From: Herbidospora solisilvae
Lineage (GTDB): Bacteria; Actinomycetota; Actinomycetes; Streptosporangiales; Streptosporangiaceae
Length of the DNA stretch: 64,000 nt
Assembly (NCBI RefSeq): GCF_009901565.1
Contig: NZ_WXEW01000006.1
Location: 62,001-126,000, forward strand
Direction of reading: 5' to 3'
Part shown: positions 1-8,307 of the stretch, piece by piece
Position numbering within the stretch: the stretch's first letter is position 1
How the letters are laid out: every line of letters starts with the position of its first letter
The notes under the pieces: model-generated
Database searches by the model: none
What the model was told of the DNA's origin: nothing
Seen by the model: the letters and a program-made list of their open reading frames with translations, nothing else
Position numbers and translations under genes: made by a program

Positions 1-482
1 CCGGGCAGCAGCCGGGCGACGGCCTCGACCATAACCAGCACGGCCGCCTCGCCCCCGGCCAGCACGTAGTCGCCGATGGAGACCTCGTCGAGCCGCAGGC
101 GGGAGCCGTACTCGATCATGACCCGGCTGTCGATGCCCTCGTAGCGGGCCGGCGCGAACAACAACCACGGCTCGGCGGCGTATTCGAGCGCCACGGCCTG
201 GGTGAACGGCCGCCCGCTCGGGGTGGGCACGATCATCCGGGGCAGGCCCTCGCCGCTCGCGACCACGTCGTCGATGGCCGCGCCCCAGATCTCGGGCTTC
301 ATGACCATGCCGGGGCCGCCCCCGTAGGGGGTGTCGTCGACGGTCTTGTGGACGTCGTGCGCCCATTCCCGCAACTGGTGGAGGCGCACGTCGAGGATGC
401 CCTTGGCCCGCGCCTTGCCCATCAGCGAGACGTCGAGGGGCGCGAAGTACTCGGGGAAGATCGAGATGACGTCGATGCGCAT
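1..482 (-). CDS. trmD: tRNA (guanine-N1)-methyltransferase TrmD, 3' part outside window
   Basis: TrmD methylates N1 of G37 in tRNAs that read CNN codons, using SAM, and so prevents +1 frameshifting. About 160 N-terminal residues are visible. They begin [13 protein letters not shown] and continue through the family's [16 protein letters not shown] stretch and the knot-fold segment YEGIDSRV...[21 protein letters not shown], which binds SAM. The reading frame runs off the left edge, so the C-terminal domain is missing only because of the window boundary. The start codon lies one base after the rimM stop. Order rpsP-khpA-rimM-trmD is the classic ribosome-maturation operon, which makes the assignment secure. 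Confidence 0.95.
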   Translation of the reverse strand, partial: MRIDVISIFPEYFAPLDVSLMGKARAKGILDVRLHQLREWAHDVHKTVDDTPYGGGPGMVMKPEIWGAAIDDVVASGEGLPRMIVPTPSGRPFTQAVALEYAAEPWLLFAPARYEGIDSRVMIEYGSRLRLDEVSIGDYVLAGGEAAVLVMVEAVARLLP

Positions 483-483
483 G

Positions 484-996
484 TCAGGCGTCGAGGTCGA
501 ACAGGCCCGGAGGCGCGGAGACGACCAGCCGCCCGGCCGCGAGGTCGACGTCGGGCACCAGCGCCTTCACGAACGGGACGTAGGCGTCGTCGCGGCCGGG
601 CCGCTTGACCACCAGCAGGTCCTGCCCGTGGTGCAGGACGTCGGTCACCTCGCCGAGACGCTCCCCCTCGGGGTTCACCACGGCCAGCCCGATGAGCTGG
701 TGGTCGTGGAACTCGTCGGGGTCGTCGGAGGGCGGGATCTCGGCCGAGTCGATGACGAGCATCGTGTCGCGCAGGGCCTCGGCGGCCTCCCGCCCGTCGA
801 CCCCGTCGAGCGACAGCAGCAGGATGCCCTTGTGCCAGCGGGCGTGGCGGACCGTGAGCGGCCCCCGGGAGGCCGGGTCGGTGGCCAGCCGCGTGCCGGG
901 CGCGAACCGCTCCCCCGGCTCGTCGGTGCGGACCTCGACGGTCACCTCACCGCGGACGCCGTGGGGGCGGCCGATCCGGCCGACGACGAGCTGCAT
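484..996 (-). CDS. rimM: 16S rRNA processing protein RimM
   Basis: RimM helps mature the 30S head by binding ribosomal protein S19 during 16S rRNA processing. The 170-residue product has the usual length. It opens [18 protein letters not shown], the conserved N-terminal beta-barrel signature, and the C-terminal PRC-barrel carries [14 protein letters not shown] and [19 protein letters not shown]. It is transcribed leftward between khpA and trmD. An 80-bp gap containing a strong hairpin separates it from khpA, unlike the tight spacing elsewhere in the operon. Confidence 0.95.
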   Translation of the reverse strand: MQLVVGRIGRPHGVRGEVTVEVRTDEPGERFAPGTRLATDPASRGPLTVRHARWHKGILLLSLDGVDGREAAEALRDTMLVIDSAEIPPSDDPDEFHDHQLIGLAVVNPEGERLGEVTDVLHHGQDLLVVKRPGRDDAYVPFVKALVPDVDLAAGRLVVSAPPGLFDLDA

Positions 997-1019
997 AAGG
1001 AAGTTCTCCAGAAACGACG

Positions 1020-1049
1020 ATCCCGGGAGACCGTGAGGTCCCCCGGGAT
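1020..1049 (-). terminator. Intra-operon hairpin between khpA and rimM
   Basis: An inverted repeat with arms ATCCCGGGAGACC and GGTCCCCCGGGAT around a GTGA loop pairs at 12 of 13 positions. It lies in the 80-bp gap after khpA and before rimM. No T-run follows on the leftward strand, so it may be an attenuator, a processing site or an mRNA-stabilising stem rather than a full terminator. Next to it, the 13-base word GCTGCTTTCAGCG is repeated directly at the khpA stop. Confidence 0.5.
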
Positions 1050-1076
1050 GACGGGCTGCTTTCAGCGAAGCTGCTT

Positions 1077-1319
1077 TCAGCGGGCTTCGTTCAGGTCGAC
1101 CAGGTCGACCCGGACGTACTTGCCGTCGGACAGGGCGTTGACGACGGTGCGCAACGCCTTGGCCGTGCGGCCCCCGCGCCCGATGACCTTGCCGAGGTCA
1201 TCGGGGTGGACCCGCACCTCCAGGACACGCCCGGTGCGGATCTTCCGCGCGCGAACGCGGACCTCGTCGGGATGTTCGACGATGCCCTTCACCAGGTGCT
1301 CGAGGGCCTCCTCGAGCAC
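1077..1319 (-). CDS. khpA: KH-domain RNA-binding protein KhpA
   Basis: This 80-residue single-KH protein belongs to the KhpA (YlqC) family, which binds RNA, often with KhpB, and influences cell envelope and division genes in Gram-positives. The start is GTG at 1319, one base after the rpsP stop, giving MLEEALEHLVKGIVEHPDEV, the family's usual N-terminus. The nucleic-acid-binding loop GRGG (GXXG) sits in VIGRGGRTAKALRTVV near residue 47-50. Position between rpsP and rimM is the standard context. Confidence 0.93.
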   Translation of the reverse strand: MLEEALEHLVKGIVEHPDEVRVRARKIRTGRVLEVRVHPDDLGKVIGRGGRTAKALRTVVNALSDGKYVRVDLVDLNEAR

Positions 1320-1320
1320 G

Positions 1321-1770
1321 TCAGGCCTCGGTTTCCGAGGTGGGCTCGGCGGGCGCCTCGGCGGCGGTCTCGGCCTTGGGCTCGGCCTTCTTCGACTTCC
1401 GCGGCGTGGTGGCGGCGCCGGTGTCGGCCGACAGGGCCTCCTTGGCGGCGGCCTCGTAGGCGGCGTGGCGGTCGGCCGCGGGCTCGGCGACGAGCAGCGG
1501 AGCCGGAGCGGCCTCGCCCTTGAACTTCTGCCAGTCACCGGTCAGCTTGAAGAGCTTCAGGACCGGGTCGGTCGGCTGCGCGCCGACACCCAGCCAGTAC
1601 TGCGCCCGCTCGGAGTTGACCTCGATGCGCGAGGGGTGCTCCTTCGGGTGGTACAGCCCGATCTCCTCGATCGCACGGCCGTCACGCTTGGTGCGGCTGT
1701 CGGCGACGACGATGCGGTACTGCGGGTTGCGGATCATGCCGAGCCGCTTGAGCTTGATCTTGACTGCCAC
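1321..1770 (-). CDS. rpsP: 30S ribosomal protein S16
   Basis: S16 is a structural protein of the 30S body. The first 80 or so residues ([60 protein letters not shown]) match the family closely. The remaining 65 residues form a low-complexity A/E/K/P-rich tail, which is usual in actinobacterial S16 and explains the 149-aa length. The start is GTG with AGGAGAG upstream. It is the first gene of the leftward rpsP-khpA-rimM-trmD operon. Confidence 0.96.
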   Translation of the reverse strand: MAVKIKLKRLGMIRNPQYRIVVADSRTKRDGRAIEEIGLYHPKEHPSRIEVNSERAQYWLGVGAQPTDPVLKLFKLTGDWQKFKGEAAPAPLLVAEPAADRHAAYEAAAKEALSADTGAATTPRKSKKAEPKAETAAEAPAEPTSETEA

Positions 1771-1926
1771 GGGTGTGGTCTCTCCTGCTTCAAAAATGGA
1801 TGAGCGGCGTCACATCGAGTGGGGCACGAGGTGGCGGCCACTCCAGGGACAGGCGCGGAGGCGGGGATTAGAGGGCGCCCGCCGGACCACGATGTTCCAA
1901 CATGACATTGTGCCAGATCTGAGCGG

Positions 1927-3468
1927 CTACTTCTGCCCGGGCAGCTTGAACTTCGACGGGTCGAAGCCCGGCGGCAGCTCCAGGCCCTTCGGCAGCTTGC
2001 CGGGGCCGAGGTTGCCCAGCATGCCGCCCGGCTGCTTGGCCGGCGCGTCGGCGGCGGGCTCCTTCGGCAGGCCGGCCTTGCGCGGGTCGCCGCTCACGCG
2101 CCGGCCCTTCTTCGGCTTGGCCTGCTTCTGGTTGCGCTTGCCTCCCGGCATGCCGGGGATGCCGATGCCCTGCGACATGCGCTTCATCATCTTCTGCGCC
2201 TCGAAGAAGCGGGTCACCAGGTTGTTGACCTCGGTGACGCTCACGCCGGAGCCGCGCGCGATGCGGGCCCGGCGGGAACCGTTGATGATCTTCGGTTCGG
2301 ACCGCTCGCCCGGGGTCATCGACCGGATGATGGCGGCGACCCGGTCGAGGTCCTTGTCGTCGACCTGGTTGAGCTGGTCGCGCATCTGGCCCATGCCGGG
2401 CATCATGCCGAGCAGGTTCTTGATGGGGCCCATGCGGCGGACCATCATCATCTGCTCGAGGAAGTCGTCGAGGGTGAAGTCGTCGCCCGAGGCCAGCTTG
2501 CCGGCCATCTTGGCGGCCTCGGCCTCGTCGAACGTGCGCTGCGCCTGCTCGATCAGGGTGAGGATGTCACCCATGTCGAGGATCCGGCCCGCCATGCGGT
2601 CGGGGTGGAAGGCGTCGAAGTCCTCGAGCTTCTCACCCGTGGACGCGAACATGATCGGGCGGCCGGTGATGTGGCGCACCGACAGGGCCGCGCCGCCGCG
2701 GGCGTCGCCGTCGAGCTTGGTGAGGACGACCCCGTCGAAGCCGACCCCGTCCATAAACGCCTGCGCCGTGGTGACGGCGTCCTGGCCGATCATGGCGTCG
2801 ACCACGAACAGGACCTCGTCGGGGCTGACCGCGTCGCGGATGTCGGCGGCCTGGGCCATCAGCTCCTGGTCGATGCCCAGGCGGCCGGCGGTGTCGATGA
2901 TGACGACGTCGTGCTGCTGACGACGGGCGTGGTCGATCGACTGGCGGGCCACCTGGACCGGGTCGCCGACGCCGTTGCCCGGTTCGGGCGCGTAGACGGC
3001 GACGCCGGCGCGCTCGGCCATCACCGAGAGCTGCTGCACCGCGTTGGGCCGCTGGAGGTCACAGGCCACCAGGAGCGGCACGTGGTTCTGGTCGCGCAGC
3101 CACCGGGCCAGCTTGCCGGCCAGGGTGGTCTTACCGGCGCCCTGGAGACCCGCGAGCATGATGACCGTCGGCGGGGTCTTGGCCAGGCGCAGGCGGCGGG
3201 TCTCGCCGCCGAGGATCTCGATCAGCTCGTCGTTGACGATCTTCACGACCTGCTGCGCCGGGTTCAGCGCCTGTGAGACCTCGGCTCCCCGGGCCCGCTC
3301 TTTGACGTGGGCCACGAAGTCCTTGACCACCGGCAGCGCTACGTCTGCCTCGAGCAGGGCGATGCGGATCTCACGGCAGGTCGCGTCGATGTCGGCGTCG
3401 GAAAGCCTGCCCTTGGACCGGAGCGAGGAGAAGACCGAAGTCAGCCGGTCGGAAAGCGTCTCGAACAC
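1927..3468 (-). CDS. ffh: Signal recognition particle GTPase Ffh
   Basis: Ffh binds 4.5S RNA and signal sequences of nascent membrane proteins and docks with FtsY. The 513-residue protein shows the N domain, then the G domain with GLQGAGKTT (P-loop), DTAGR and TKLDGDARGG. A methionine-rich M domain follows (EQMMMVRRMGPIKNLLGMMPGM, FFEAQKMMKRM). The C-terminal 80 residues are basic and Pro/Gly-rich, as in other actinobacteria. It lies 156 bp upstream of rpsP on the same strand. I see no clear terminator or gene in that gap. Confidence 0.96.
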   Translation of the reverse strand: MFETLSDRLTSVFSSLRSKGRLSDADIDATCREIRIALLEADVALPVVKDFVAHVKERARGAEVSQALNPAQQVVKIVNDELIEILGGETRRLRLAKTPPTVIMLAGLQGAGKTTLAGKLARWLRDQNHVPLLVACDLQRPNAVQQLSVMAERAGVAVYAPEPGNGVGDPVQVARQSIDHARRQQHDVVIIDTAGRLGIDQELMAQAADIRDAVSPDEVLFVVDAMIGQDAVTTAQAFMDGVGFDGVVLTKLDGDARGGAALSVRHITGRPIMFASTGEKLEDFDAFHPDRMAGRILDMGDILTLIEQAQRTFDEAEAAKMAGKLASGDDFTLDDFLEQMMMVRRMGPIKNLLGMMPGMGQMRDQLNQVDDKDLDRVAAIIRSMTPGERSEPKIINGSRRARIARGSGVSVTEVNNLVTRFFEAQKMMKRMSQGIGIPGMPGGKRNQKQAKPKKGRRVSGDPRKAGLPKEPAADAPAKQPGGMLGNLGPGKLPKGLELPPGFDPSKFKLPGQK

Positions 3469-3538
3469 GTGATTGGCCAGCCTCGAAGGGAATCGTCGTG
3501 GATCAGGGGACTACCCCCGGCCCCCCAAGCCTATCCGC

Positions 3539-4138
3539 TCACCAGCGAGGACCGCCCACACGCGAGGTGAGCGCGTGCTCCACCAGCGTGATCAGGGCGT
3601 TCTTCACCGAATCGCGGGACCGGGCGTCCGTGCGGACGATCGGGACGTGGGCGGAGAGGGTGAGCGCCTCCCTGATCTCGTCCTCGGCATGGGGGTAGAG
3701 GCCGTTGAAGCCGTTGATGCCCACGATGAACGGGAGCTGGGCCTCCTCGAAGTAGTCCACCGCGGGGAAGCTGTCGGCCAGCCGCCGCGTGTCCACCAAG
3801 ACGATCGCGCCGATGGCGCCTCTGACCAAGTCGTCCCACATGAACCAGAAACGGTGCTGACCAGGGGTGCCGAACAGGTAGAGGATCAGATCCTCGTCCA
3901 ACGACACCCGGCCGAAGTCCATGGCCACCGTCGTCGTGGTCTTGTGTGGTGTCAAACCGACGTCGTCGATGTCCTTGGAGGCGTCGGTCATCACCGCCTC
4001 GGTCGTCAGCGGGACGATCTCGGAGACCGCCCCGACGAAGGTGGTCTTGCCCACACCGAAACCACCCGCCACAACAATCTTCGTCGAGGTCAGGCCGCGG
4101 CTCGCGCCGCCGCCGTGACTATAGACGTCGAAGTCCAC
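3539..4138 (-). CDS. cvnD: Conservon 1 GTPase (CvnD)
   Basis: CvnD proteins are small Ras/MglA-like GTPases that work at the membrane with CvnA, CvnB and CvnC in a prokaryotic GPCR-like complex. This 199-aa copy has the P-loop GGFGVGKTT (residues 25-33), TTTTVAMDFGR (switch I region) and LFGTPGQHRFWFMWDD (switch II). The base-recognition motif, NGFD or NGWD in the other two copies, is NGFN here (N142-N145). Its N-terminus also carries the insertion DVYSHGGGA absent from copies 2 and 3. It overlaps cvnC by 20 nt and is the last gene of conservon 1; ffh follows 70 bp downstream. Confidence 0.93.
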   Translation of the reverse strand: MDFDVYSHGGGASRGLTSTKIVVAGGFGVGKTTFVGAVSEIVPLTTEAVMTDASKDIDDVGLTPHKTTTTVAMDFGRVSLDEDLILYLFGTPGQHRFWFMWDDLVRGAIGAIVLVDTRRLADSFPAVDYFEEAQLPFIVGINGFNGLYPHAEDEIREALTLSAHVPIVRTDARSRDSVKNALITLVEHALTSRVGGPRW

Positions 4139-4511
4139 TGAGCACCCTTTCCAACAAGCCCAAGTCCGGCATCCCTGCGTCCAACTGCGGCTGGTGCACG
4201 TGCACCAGGCCCTCGGCGACCATGTCCGCGATCACCACGCGGATCACCCCGAGCGGGATGTGCAGCAGCGCCGACACCTCCGCCACCGACCGCACCTGAC
4301 GGCACAGGGAGCTGATCGCCCGGTACTCCGGCGGCCGCTGGGACAGGTCGTGCTGCAGCGACGTGGCCGACGACACCAGCGCCTCCAGCGCGAGCTGCAT
4401 GCGCGGTGTCGTGCGGCCGCCGGTGACGGTGAAGGGGCGGACCGGCGAGGCCGGCTCCGGGCGCGGTGGCGGCTGGCCGCCCCCGTAGGGCGGCGACCCC
4501 CACGAGTCCAT
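4119..4511 (-). CDS. cvnC: Conservon 1 DUF742 protein (CvnC)
   Basis: CvnC is a DUF742 winged-helix-like protein of the conservon complex. The 130-residue product begins MDSWGSPPYGG. The in-frame ATG two codons upstream is rejected because the GAGGAG ribosome site abuts it, whereas it lies 6 nt from the ATG at 4511. Conserved DUF742 blocks are VRPFTVTGGRT, RAISSLCRQVRSVAEVSALLHIPLGVIRVVIADM and the C-terminal DLGLLERVLSGLRRL. It starts 2 nt after the cvnB stop and overlaps cvnD by 20 nt, so translation is coupled. In conservons it is thought to bridge the roadblock protein and the GTPase. Confidence 0.92.
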   Translation of the reverse strand: MDSWGSPPYGGGQPPPRPEPASPVRPFTVTGGRTTPRMQLALEALVSSATSLQHDLSQRPPEYRAISSLCRQVRSVAEVSALLHIPLGVIRVVIADMVAEGLVHVHQPQLDAGMPDLGLLERVLSGLRRL

Positions 4512-4513
4512 GG

Positions 4514-4948
4514 TCATCTCCTCGGGTTGGAAGCCTGGAGTTCCGCCCTGACCGCGGGCGTGAGTACCTGACCGGCACGCTCGACGAACAGCGTCATCTG
4601 GTAGGCGACCAATCCCATGTCGCAGTCGGCCGCCGCCAGCACCGACAGACAGGAGCCGTCGCTGATCGACATGATCAGCAACAGTCCGCGCTGCATCTCC
4701 ACGACGGTCTGCGTGACCGGGCCTCCCTCGAACACCCGGGAGGCGCCCTGGGTCAGCGAGATCAACCCGGCCGCGACCGCCGCGAGCTGGTCGGCGCGGT
4801 CCTTCGGGAATCCGTCCGAGTAGGCCAGCGGAAGGCCGTCGGACGAGACGACGACGGTGTGGGCGACGCCCGGCACCGACATCACGAAGTCGTTGATCAG
4901 CCAGTTGATGCCGCGGGCGGCCTGGCTCATCTCTCTCACGCTGGTCAT
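4514..4948 (-). CDS. cvnB: Conservon 1 roadblock/LC7 protein (CvnB)
   Basis: CvnB is a roadblock/LC7-fold protein, the family that includes MglB, a GTPase-activating partner of MglA. The 144-aa product reads MTSVREMSQAARGINWL with the conserved [38 protein letters not shown] and the C-terminal VAYQMTLFVERAGQVLTP. AGGAAGAGGGG precedes the ATG. It overlaps cvnA by 4 nt (ATGA) and is followed by cvnC after 2 nt. By family analogy it probably stimulates or scaffolds CvnD; that role is inferred. Confidence 0.93.
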   Translation of the reverse strand: MTSVREMSQAARGINWLINDFVMSVPGVAHTVVVSSDGLPLAYSDGFPKDRADQLAAVAAGLISLTQGASRVFEGGPVTQTVVEMQRGLLLIMSISDGSCLSVLAAADCDMGLVAYQMTLFVERAGQVLTPAVRAELQASNPRR

Positions 4949-7905
4949 TCCCCTCTTCCTGGGTAACCCTCGTCCTCGCTGATCTCACCCCGGGCCACGG
5001 CCCGGCCCTGGCGTACGCCGTACTGCAGGCTGGAGAGCCGGCTTCTGGCGCGGTCGGGGGAGAGCGACGGCGGTGGCGAGGCGGCCGCCTGCCGCCCCGG
5101 CTCGGCGGAGCCGGGGACCAGGTTGGCCTTGGGTACGCGCTTGGGCAGGCCGGCGGAGGTGCTGGCCTCGAACTGGGGCTGCTGGATCGCCGCGGCGACC
5201 CCCCACGCGGAGTCGGCCTTGGACTCCTTCCAGGCGTCCTCTGCCTTGGTCTCCTCGGCGGGCTTCTTGAACCACGCGGACTCGACCGAGGCGAAGATCG
5301 GCAGGAACTCCTCGGGACGGTCCTGCCCGGCGGGTTCCCGGACCGCGGGCAGCGGGCCGGTGACGTCGGCGTCCCGTTCGCTCAGGCCCGACAGGCCGCC
5401 CAGGGCCGAGTCGAACTTGCGCCGGGGCAGCGGGTTTCCTGGCTGCTGCGGCATCGGGGGCGGCGGGCCGAACATCGAGGGCTGACCTCCCGGAACGCCG
5501 TTCGGCCCGGTCTGCGCCGACCCCTGCTGCCGGGGCGGCGGGCCGAACATCGACGGCTGCGGACCCGTGTGCTGGGGACCGGTGTGCTGCGGACCCGTGT
5601 GTTGCGGCCCGGCGTGCTGGGGGCCGGTGTGCTGGGGTCCCGTGTGCTGCGGACCCGTGTGGTGGGAGGGCGGCGGGGGCTGGGTGTTGTACGGGCCCGT
5701 CGACGGTCCCAGCGGACCGGGCGACGGCAGCGCGGGCCGTCCACCGGTCGAGCCGAGCTGCGGCGTGCCCCAGCCGCCGGTGGTCTCGTGCTGCGGCGGC
5801 ATCTGGGGCAGCTGGCCCTTGGGGGTCCAGGTGGGGGCGTACCCGCCGCTGCCGAAGTGCGGACTCTGCTGGACCGCGCTCGGCGGCACGGCGATCAGCG
5901 ACTCGGGCAGCAGCACCATCGCGGTCAGGCCGCCGCCGTCGTGGTTGCGGATCTGCACGCGGATGCCGTTGCGCAGCGCGAGCCGGCCGACCACGAACAG
6001 GCCCATTCGGCGGGACACCGACACGTCCACGACCGGCGGGTTGGCCAGCCGCCAGTTCGTGGCGCCGATCTCGTCGGGGCTCATGCCGATGCCGGAGTCG
6101 GTCACCGACACCATCACTCCCCCACCGTCTATGCGGTTGCCCGAGACGATGACGCGGGTGTCGCGGGCGGAGAACGACAGGGCGTTCTCGACCAGCTCGG
6201 CGAGCAGGTGGATGACGTCGTTGACGGCCTGGCCGGCCAGCGCGACCTCGCCCGGCACGTTGATGACGACGCGCTCGTAGCCCTCGACCTCCGAGAGCGA
6301 GGCGCGCACGACGTCGGTGACCTCCACCGGCTGGCTCCACCGGCGGGCGGGTTCCTGGCCCGCGAGGACCAGGAGGTTCTCCGAGTTGCGGCGCATGCGC
6401 GTCGCCAGGTGGTCGAGCTTGAACAGGTTGGCCAGCCGGGCCTCGTCCTGCTCGCCCTGCTCCAGGCCGTCGATCAGGGCGATCTGCCGCTCCACCAGCG
6501 TCTGGGTACGGCGGGAGAGGTTGACGAACATCGCGCTGATGTTGCTGCGCAGCCGCGACTCGTCACCCGCCAGCCGGACCGCCTCGCGGTGGACCTCGTC
6601 GAAGGCCCGCGCCACTTCACCGATCTCGTCGGCGCTGCTGACGCCGATGGGGGCGACGTGCGGGACCGATTCGTGCGCGGCGTCGGACTCGCGCAGGCGC
6701 TGGACCAGGTCGGGCAGCCGGTGCCCGGCGATCTCCAGGGCCTCCGACCGCAGCCGCCGCAGCGGCGTGGTCAGCGAGCGGGCCATTCCGGTGGTGATGA
6801 GCAGCACCAGCGCCAGGATGACCACGACGACCAGGATGTTGACCAGGGCGCCGCGCTGGTCGGCGGCGGCCAGCGTGTCGGCCCGCTGCACGACCGAGGC
6901 GACCAGCTGCTTCTCGACCTCGTACATCCGGACGATGCCGAAGCTGCTGGACTCGAACCAGATCTCCGAGTCCTCGCCGGGGGTGCCGTCGAGGTTGACG
7001 AGCTGACGGTCGAGGCGGATGCGCTCCATCGCCGAACCGCGCAGGAACTCGGCCTGGTCGACGCGGCTGCCGGTCACGGTGTCGGCGTACAGCTGCCGTT
7101 CGGCCGGGGTGGCCGCGGCGCGGAACGCGGCGATCTCGCTCTCGAACCGCTTGCGGGCGGCGGTCACCGCGTCGAGCTCGATCGGGGTGAAGTTGCGCAT
7201 CTCGATGCCGAGGGCGAGCAGGCCACGCATGATCGACTGCTCGTTCTTGGCACGGGCCAGCGCGGTCAGCGCGGCGGCGGTGCCGTCGATGGACTCGTCG
7301 GTGCCGGCCTGGCCGACCTCTTCGTAGAAGCGCAGGAGGTCGCCGATGACCAGGGAGTACTTCTCCAGCGCGGGCAGCGCGGGCAGCTGGGTCTTGATGG
7401 TGATCTCGCGGAGGTTGGGGAGCTCGGAAAGGCGGCCGTCGACCCGCGTCAGCTTCTCTTTACCGAGGTCACCAAGAGATCCTTCGATCTCCGGTACGCG
7501 CTCTAGCACCTTTTCGGCGAGCACGTCCACTTTGTTCTGTTGTGCGTCGATTAGGTTGAGATCGGACTCTTGGCTTCGTTTGTTCACGATGTACGGGACT
7601 GTCAAATCCCGTTCGAGTTCGATCTCCTGGATGAGTTCGCCCAGCGTTCCGGTGAACGCGGCGATGTCACTCACCCGCTGATATTCCGCGGCACTGGTAA
7701 CCGCGCTGATGACGCGCATGGCGCCGAGAACGACCGCCGCGACGGTCGGAATCATGATCAGTGCGATAAGGCGGTTACGCACCCGCCAGTTGTGCAACGC
7801 CATCCGACCGGATGTCGTGTCCCGATGCGCGGCCGGCTCCCTCGGGGGTTCCGGCGGCGCTTCGGGCGCGGTGCGGTGATCACGTTCGATCGTTGCCGTC
7901 CTCAC
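4945..7905 (-). CDS. cvnA: Conservon 1 sensor histidine kinase-like protein (CvnA)
   Basis: This membrane sensor of about 986 residues heads conservon 1. The GTG at 7905 is chosen because GGAAGG lies 9 nt upstream. Order: short cytoplasmic tail, TM1 (about residues 46-66), an extracellular NIT-type helical sensor domain, TM2 (NILVVVVILALVLLITTG), HAMP, a dimerisation helix with LFKLDHLATRMRRNSENLL, and a HATPase domain (LLAELVENALSFS, VTDSGIGM). A Pro/Gln-rich tail of over 250 residues follows, with seven HTGPQ-type repeats. The tail ends in a conserved LSPDRARSRLSSLQYGVRQG motif shared with the other two CvnA copies. CvnA kinases have no adjacent response regulator and are thought to signal to CvnB-D. 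Confidence 0.9.
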   Translation of the reverse strand: MRTATIERDHRTAPEAPPEPPREPAAHRDTTSGRMALHNWRVRNRLIALIMIPTVAAVVLGAMRVISAVTSAAEYQRVSDIAAFTGTLGELIQEIELERDLTVPYIVNKRSQESDLNLIDAQQNKVDVLAEKVLERVPEIEGSLGDLGKEKLTRVDGRLSELPNLREITIKTQLPALPALEKYSLVIGDLLRFYEEVGQAGTDESIDGTAAALTALARAKNEQSIMRGLLALGIEMRNFTPIELDAVTAARKRFESEIAAFRAAATPAERQLYADTVTGSRVDQAEFLRGSAMERIRLDRQLVNLDGTPGEDSEIWFESSSFGIVRMYEVEKQLVASVVQRADTLAAADQRGALVNILVVVVILALVLLITTGMARSLTTPLRRLRSEALEIAGHRLPDLVQRLRESDAAHESVPHVAPIGVSSADEIGEVARAFDEVHREAVRLAGDESRLRSNISAMFVNLSRRTQTLVERQIALIDGLEQGEQDEARLANLFKLDHLATRMRRNSENLLVLAGQEPARRWSQPVEVTDVVRASLSEVEGYERVVINVPGEVALAGQAVNDVIHLLAELVENALSFSARDTRVIVSGNRIDGGGVMVSVTDSGIGMSPDEIGATNWRLANPPVVDVSVSRRMGLFVVGRLALRNGIRVQIRNHDGGGLTAMVLLPESLIAVPPSAVQQSPHFGSGGYAPTWTPKGQLPQMPPQHETTGGWGTPQLGSTGGRPALPSPGPLGPSTGPYNTQPPPPSHHTGPQHTGPQHTGPQHAGPQHTGPQHTGPQHTGPQPSMFGPPPRQQGSAQTGPNGVPGGQPSMFGPPPPMPQQPGNPLPRRKFDSALGGLSGLSERDADVTGPLPAVREPAGQDRPEEFLPIFASVESAWFKKPAEETKAEDAWKESKADSAWGVAAAIQQPQFEASTSAGLPKRVPKANLVPGSAEPGRQAAASPPPSLSPDRARSRLSSLQYGVRQGRAVARGEISEDEGYPGRGE
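5557..5661 (-). repeat. Seven 15-bp repeats encoding HTGPQ in cvnA1
   Basis: Seven in-frame copies of a 15-bp unit encode HTGPQ three times, HAGPQ once and HTGPQ three times. They lie in the cytoplasmic tail of CvnA1, directly before a duplicated PSMFGPPP block. Reading frame is kept throughout. The near-identity of the units suggests recent slippage expansion; copies 2 and 3 of CvnA lack this repeat. Confidence 0.9.
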
Positions 7906-8016
7906 AGGCCGCACCCTTCCGATAAAAGAAATTTCAATTTTCTTCGGGATACCTCCCATAAGCCAGGGGCAATTGGAGCATATGACTAGGAGGTCCACCA
8001 ATAGTCACATTGGTTT

Positions 8017-8028
8017 TGGACCGGTCCA
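8017..8028. promoter_or_regulatory. Palindromic operator-like site TGGACCGGTCCA, copy 1
   Basis: A perfect 12-bp palindrome, 112 bp before the cvnA1 start. Its surroundings (TTTGGACCGGTCCAGAGAT) match copy 2, read on the other strand, at 18 of 19 positions. That is more than chance flanking similarity and points to one dimeric or multimeric regulator. No regulator gene is adjacent. Confidence 0.55.
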
Positions 8029-8107
8029 GAGATGACGATTCATCACATACTTGCCGCCGCGCTGGTCAACGCCCGCCCCGATCCCGAGATCGAGCCCCGC
8101 CGATCGC

Positions 8108-8119
8108 TGGACCGGTCCA
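8108..8119. promoter_or_regulatory. Palindromic operator-like site TGGACCGGTCCA, copy 2
   Basis: The second copy of the 12-bp palindrome starts 91 bp from the first and lies about 190 bp before the importer start codon. Its extended flanks are inverted relative to copy 1 (TTTGGACCGGTCCAGCGAT on the minus strand). The pair could allow DNA looping between the divergent promoters; this is inference. Confidence 0.55.
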
Positions 8120-8307
8120 AACGCCCACTACTTCTGTTAACCCCCCAAAAGTCACAGGACCTTATTTATTTACAAGTTTGGTGACATAGTGCTCTTATTC
8201 CTGTTGAGGGTGATTTCGAACCGATACAGTCTTCGCCGTCGCCCGCCGGGCCCCGCGATCTTCGGCCATGGGCGGGTTGCTTCCCCCCATCTAAGGAGAC
8301 TCAACCT

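Larger units (their letters stand above)
7906..8307. other. 402-bp divergent intergenic region, promoters of conservon 1 and the ABC importer
   Basis: This gene-free stretch separates the leftward cvnA1 from the rightward substrate-binding lipoprotein. It contains two identical 12-bp palindromes (listed separately) and an AT-rich block around 8150-8200 (TTATTTATTTACAAG). The importer's AAGGAG ribosome site is at 8293-8298. I could not identify a convincing -35/-10 pair; TTATTT (8162-8167) with CATAGT (8185-8190) at 17-bp spacing is a weak candidate for the rightward promoter. No conserved ORF or riboswitch fold was recognised. Confidence 0.6.

Noticed and set aside
8204-8230. TTGAGG ... TACAGT as promoter of the importer operon
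   Set aside because: Spacer is only 15 bp and neither hexamer is strong.
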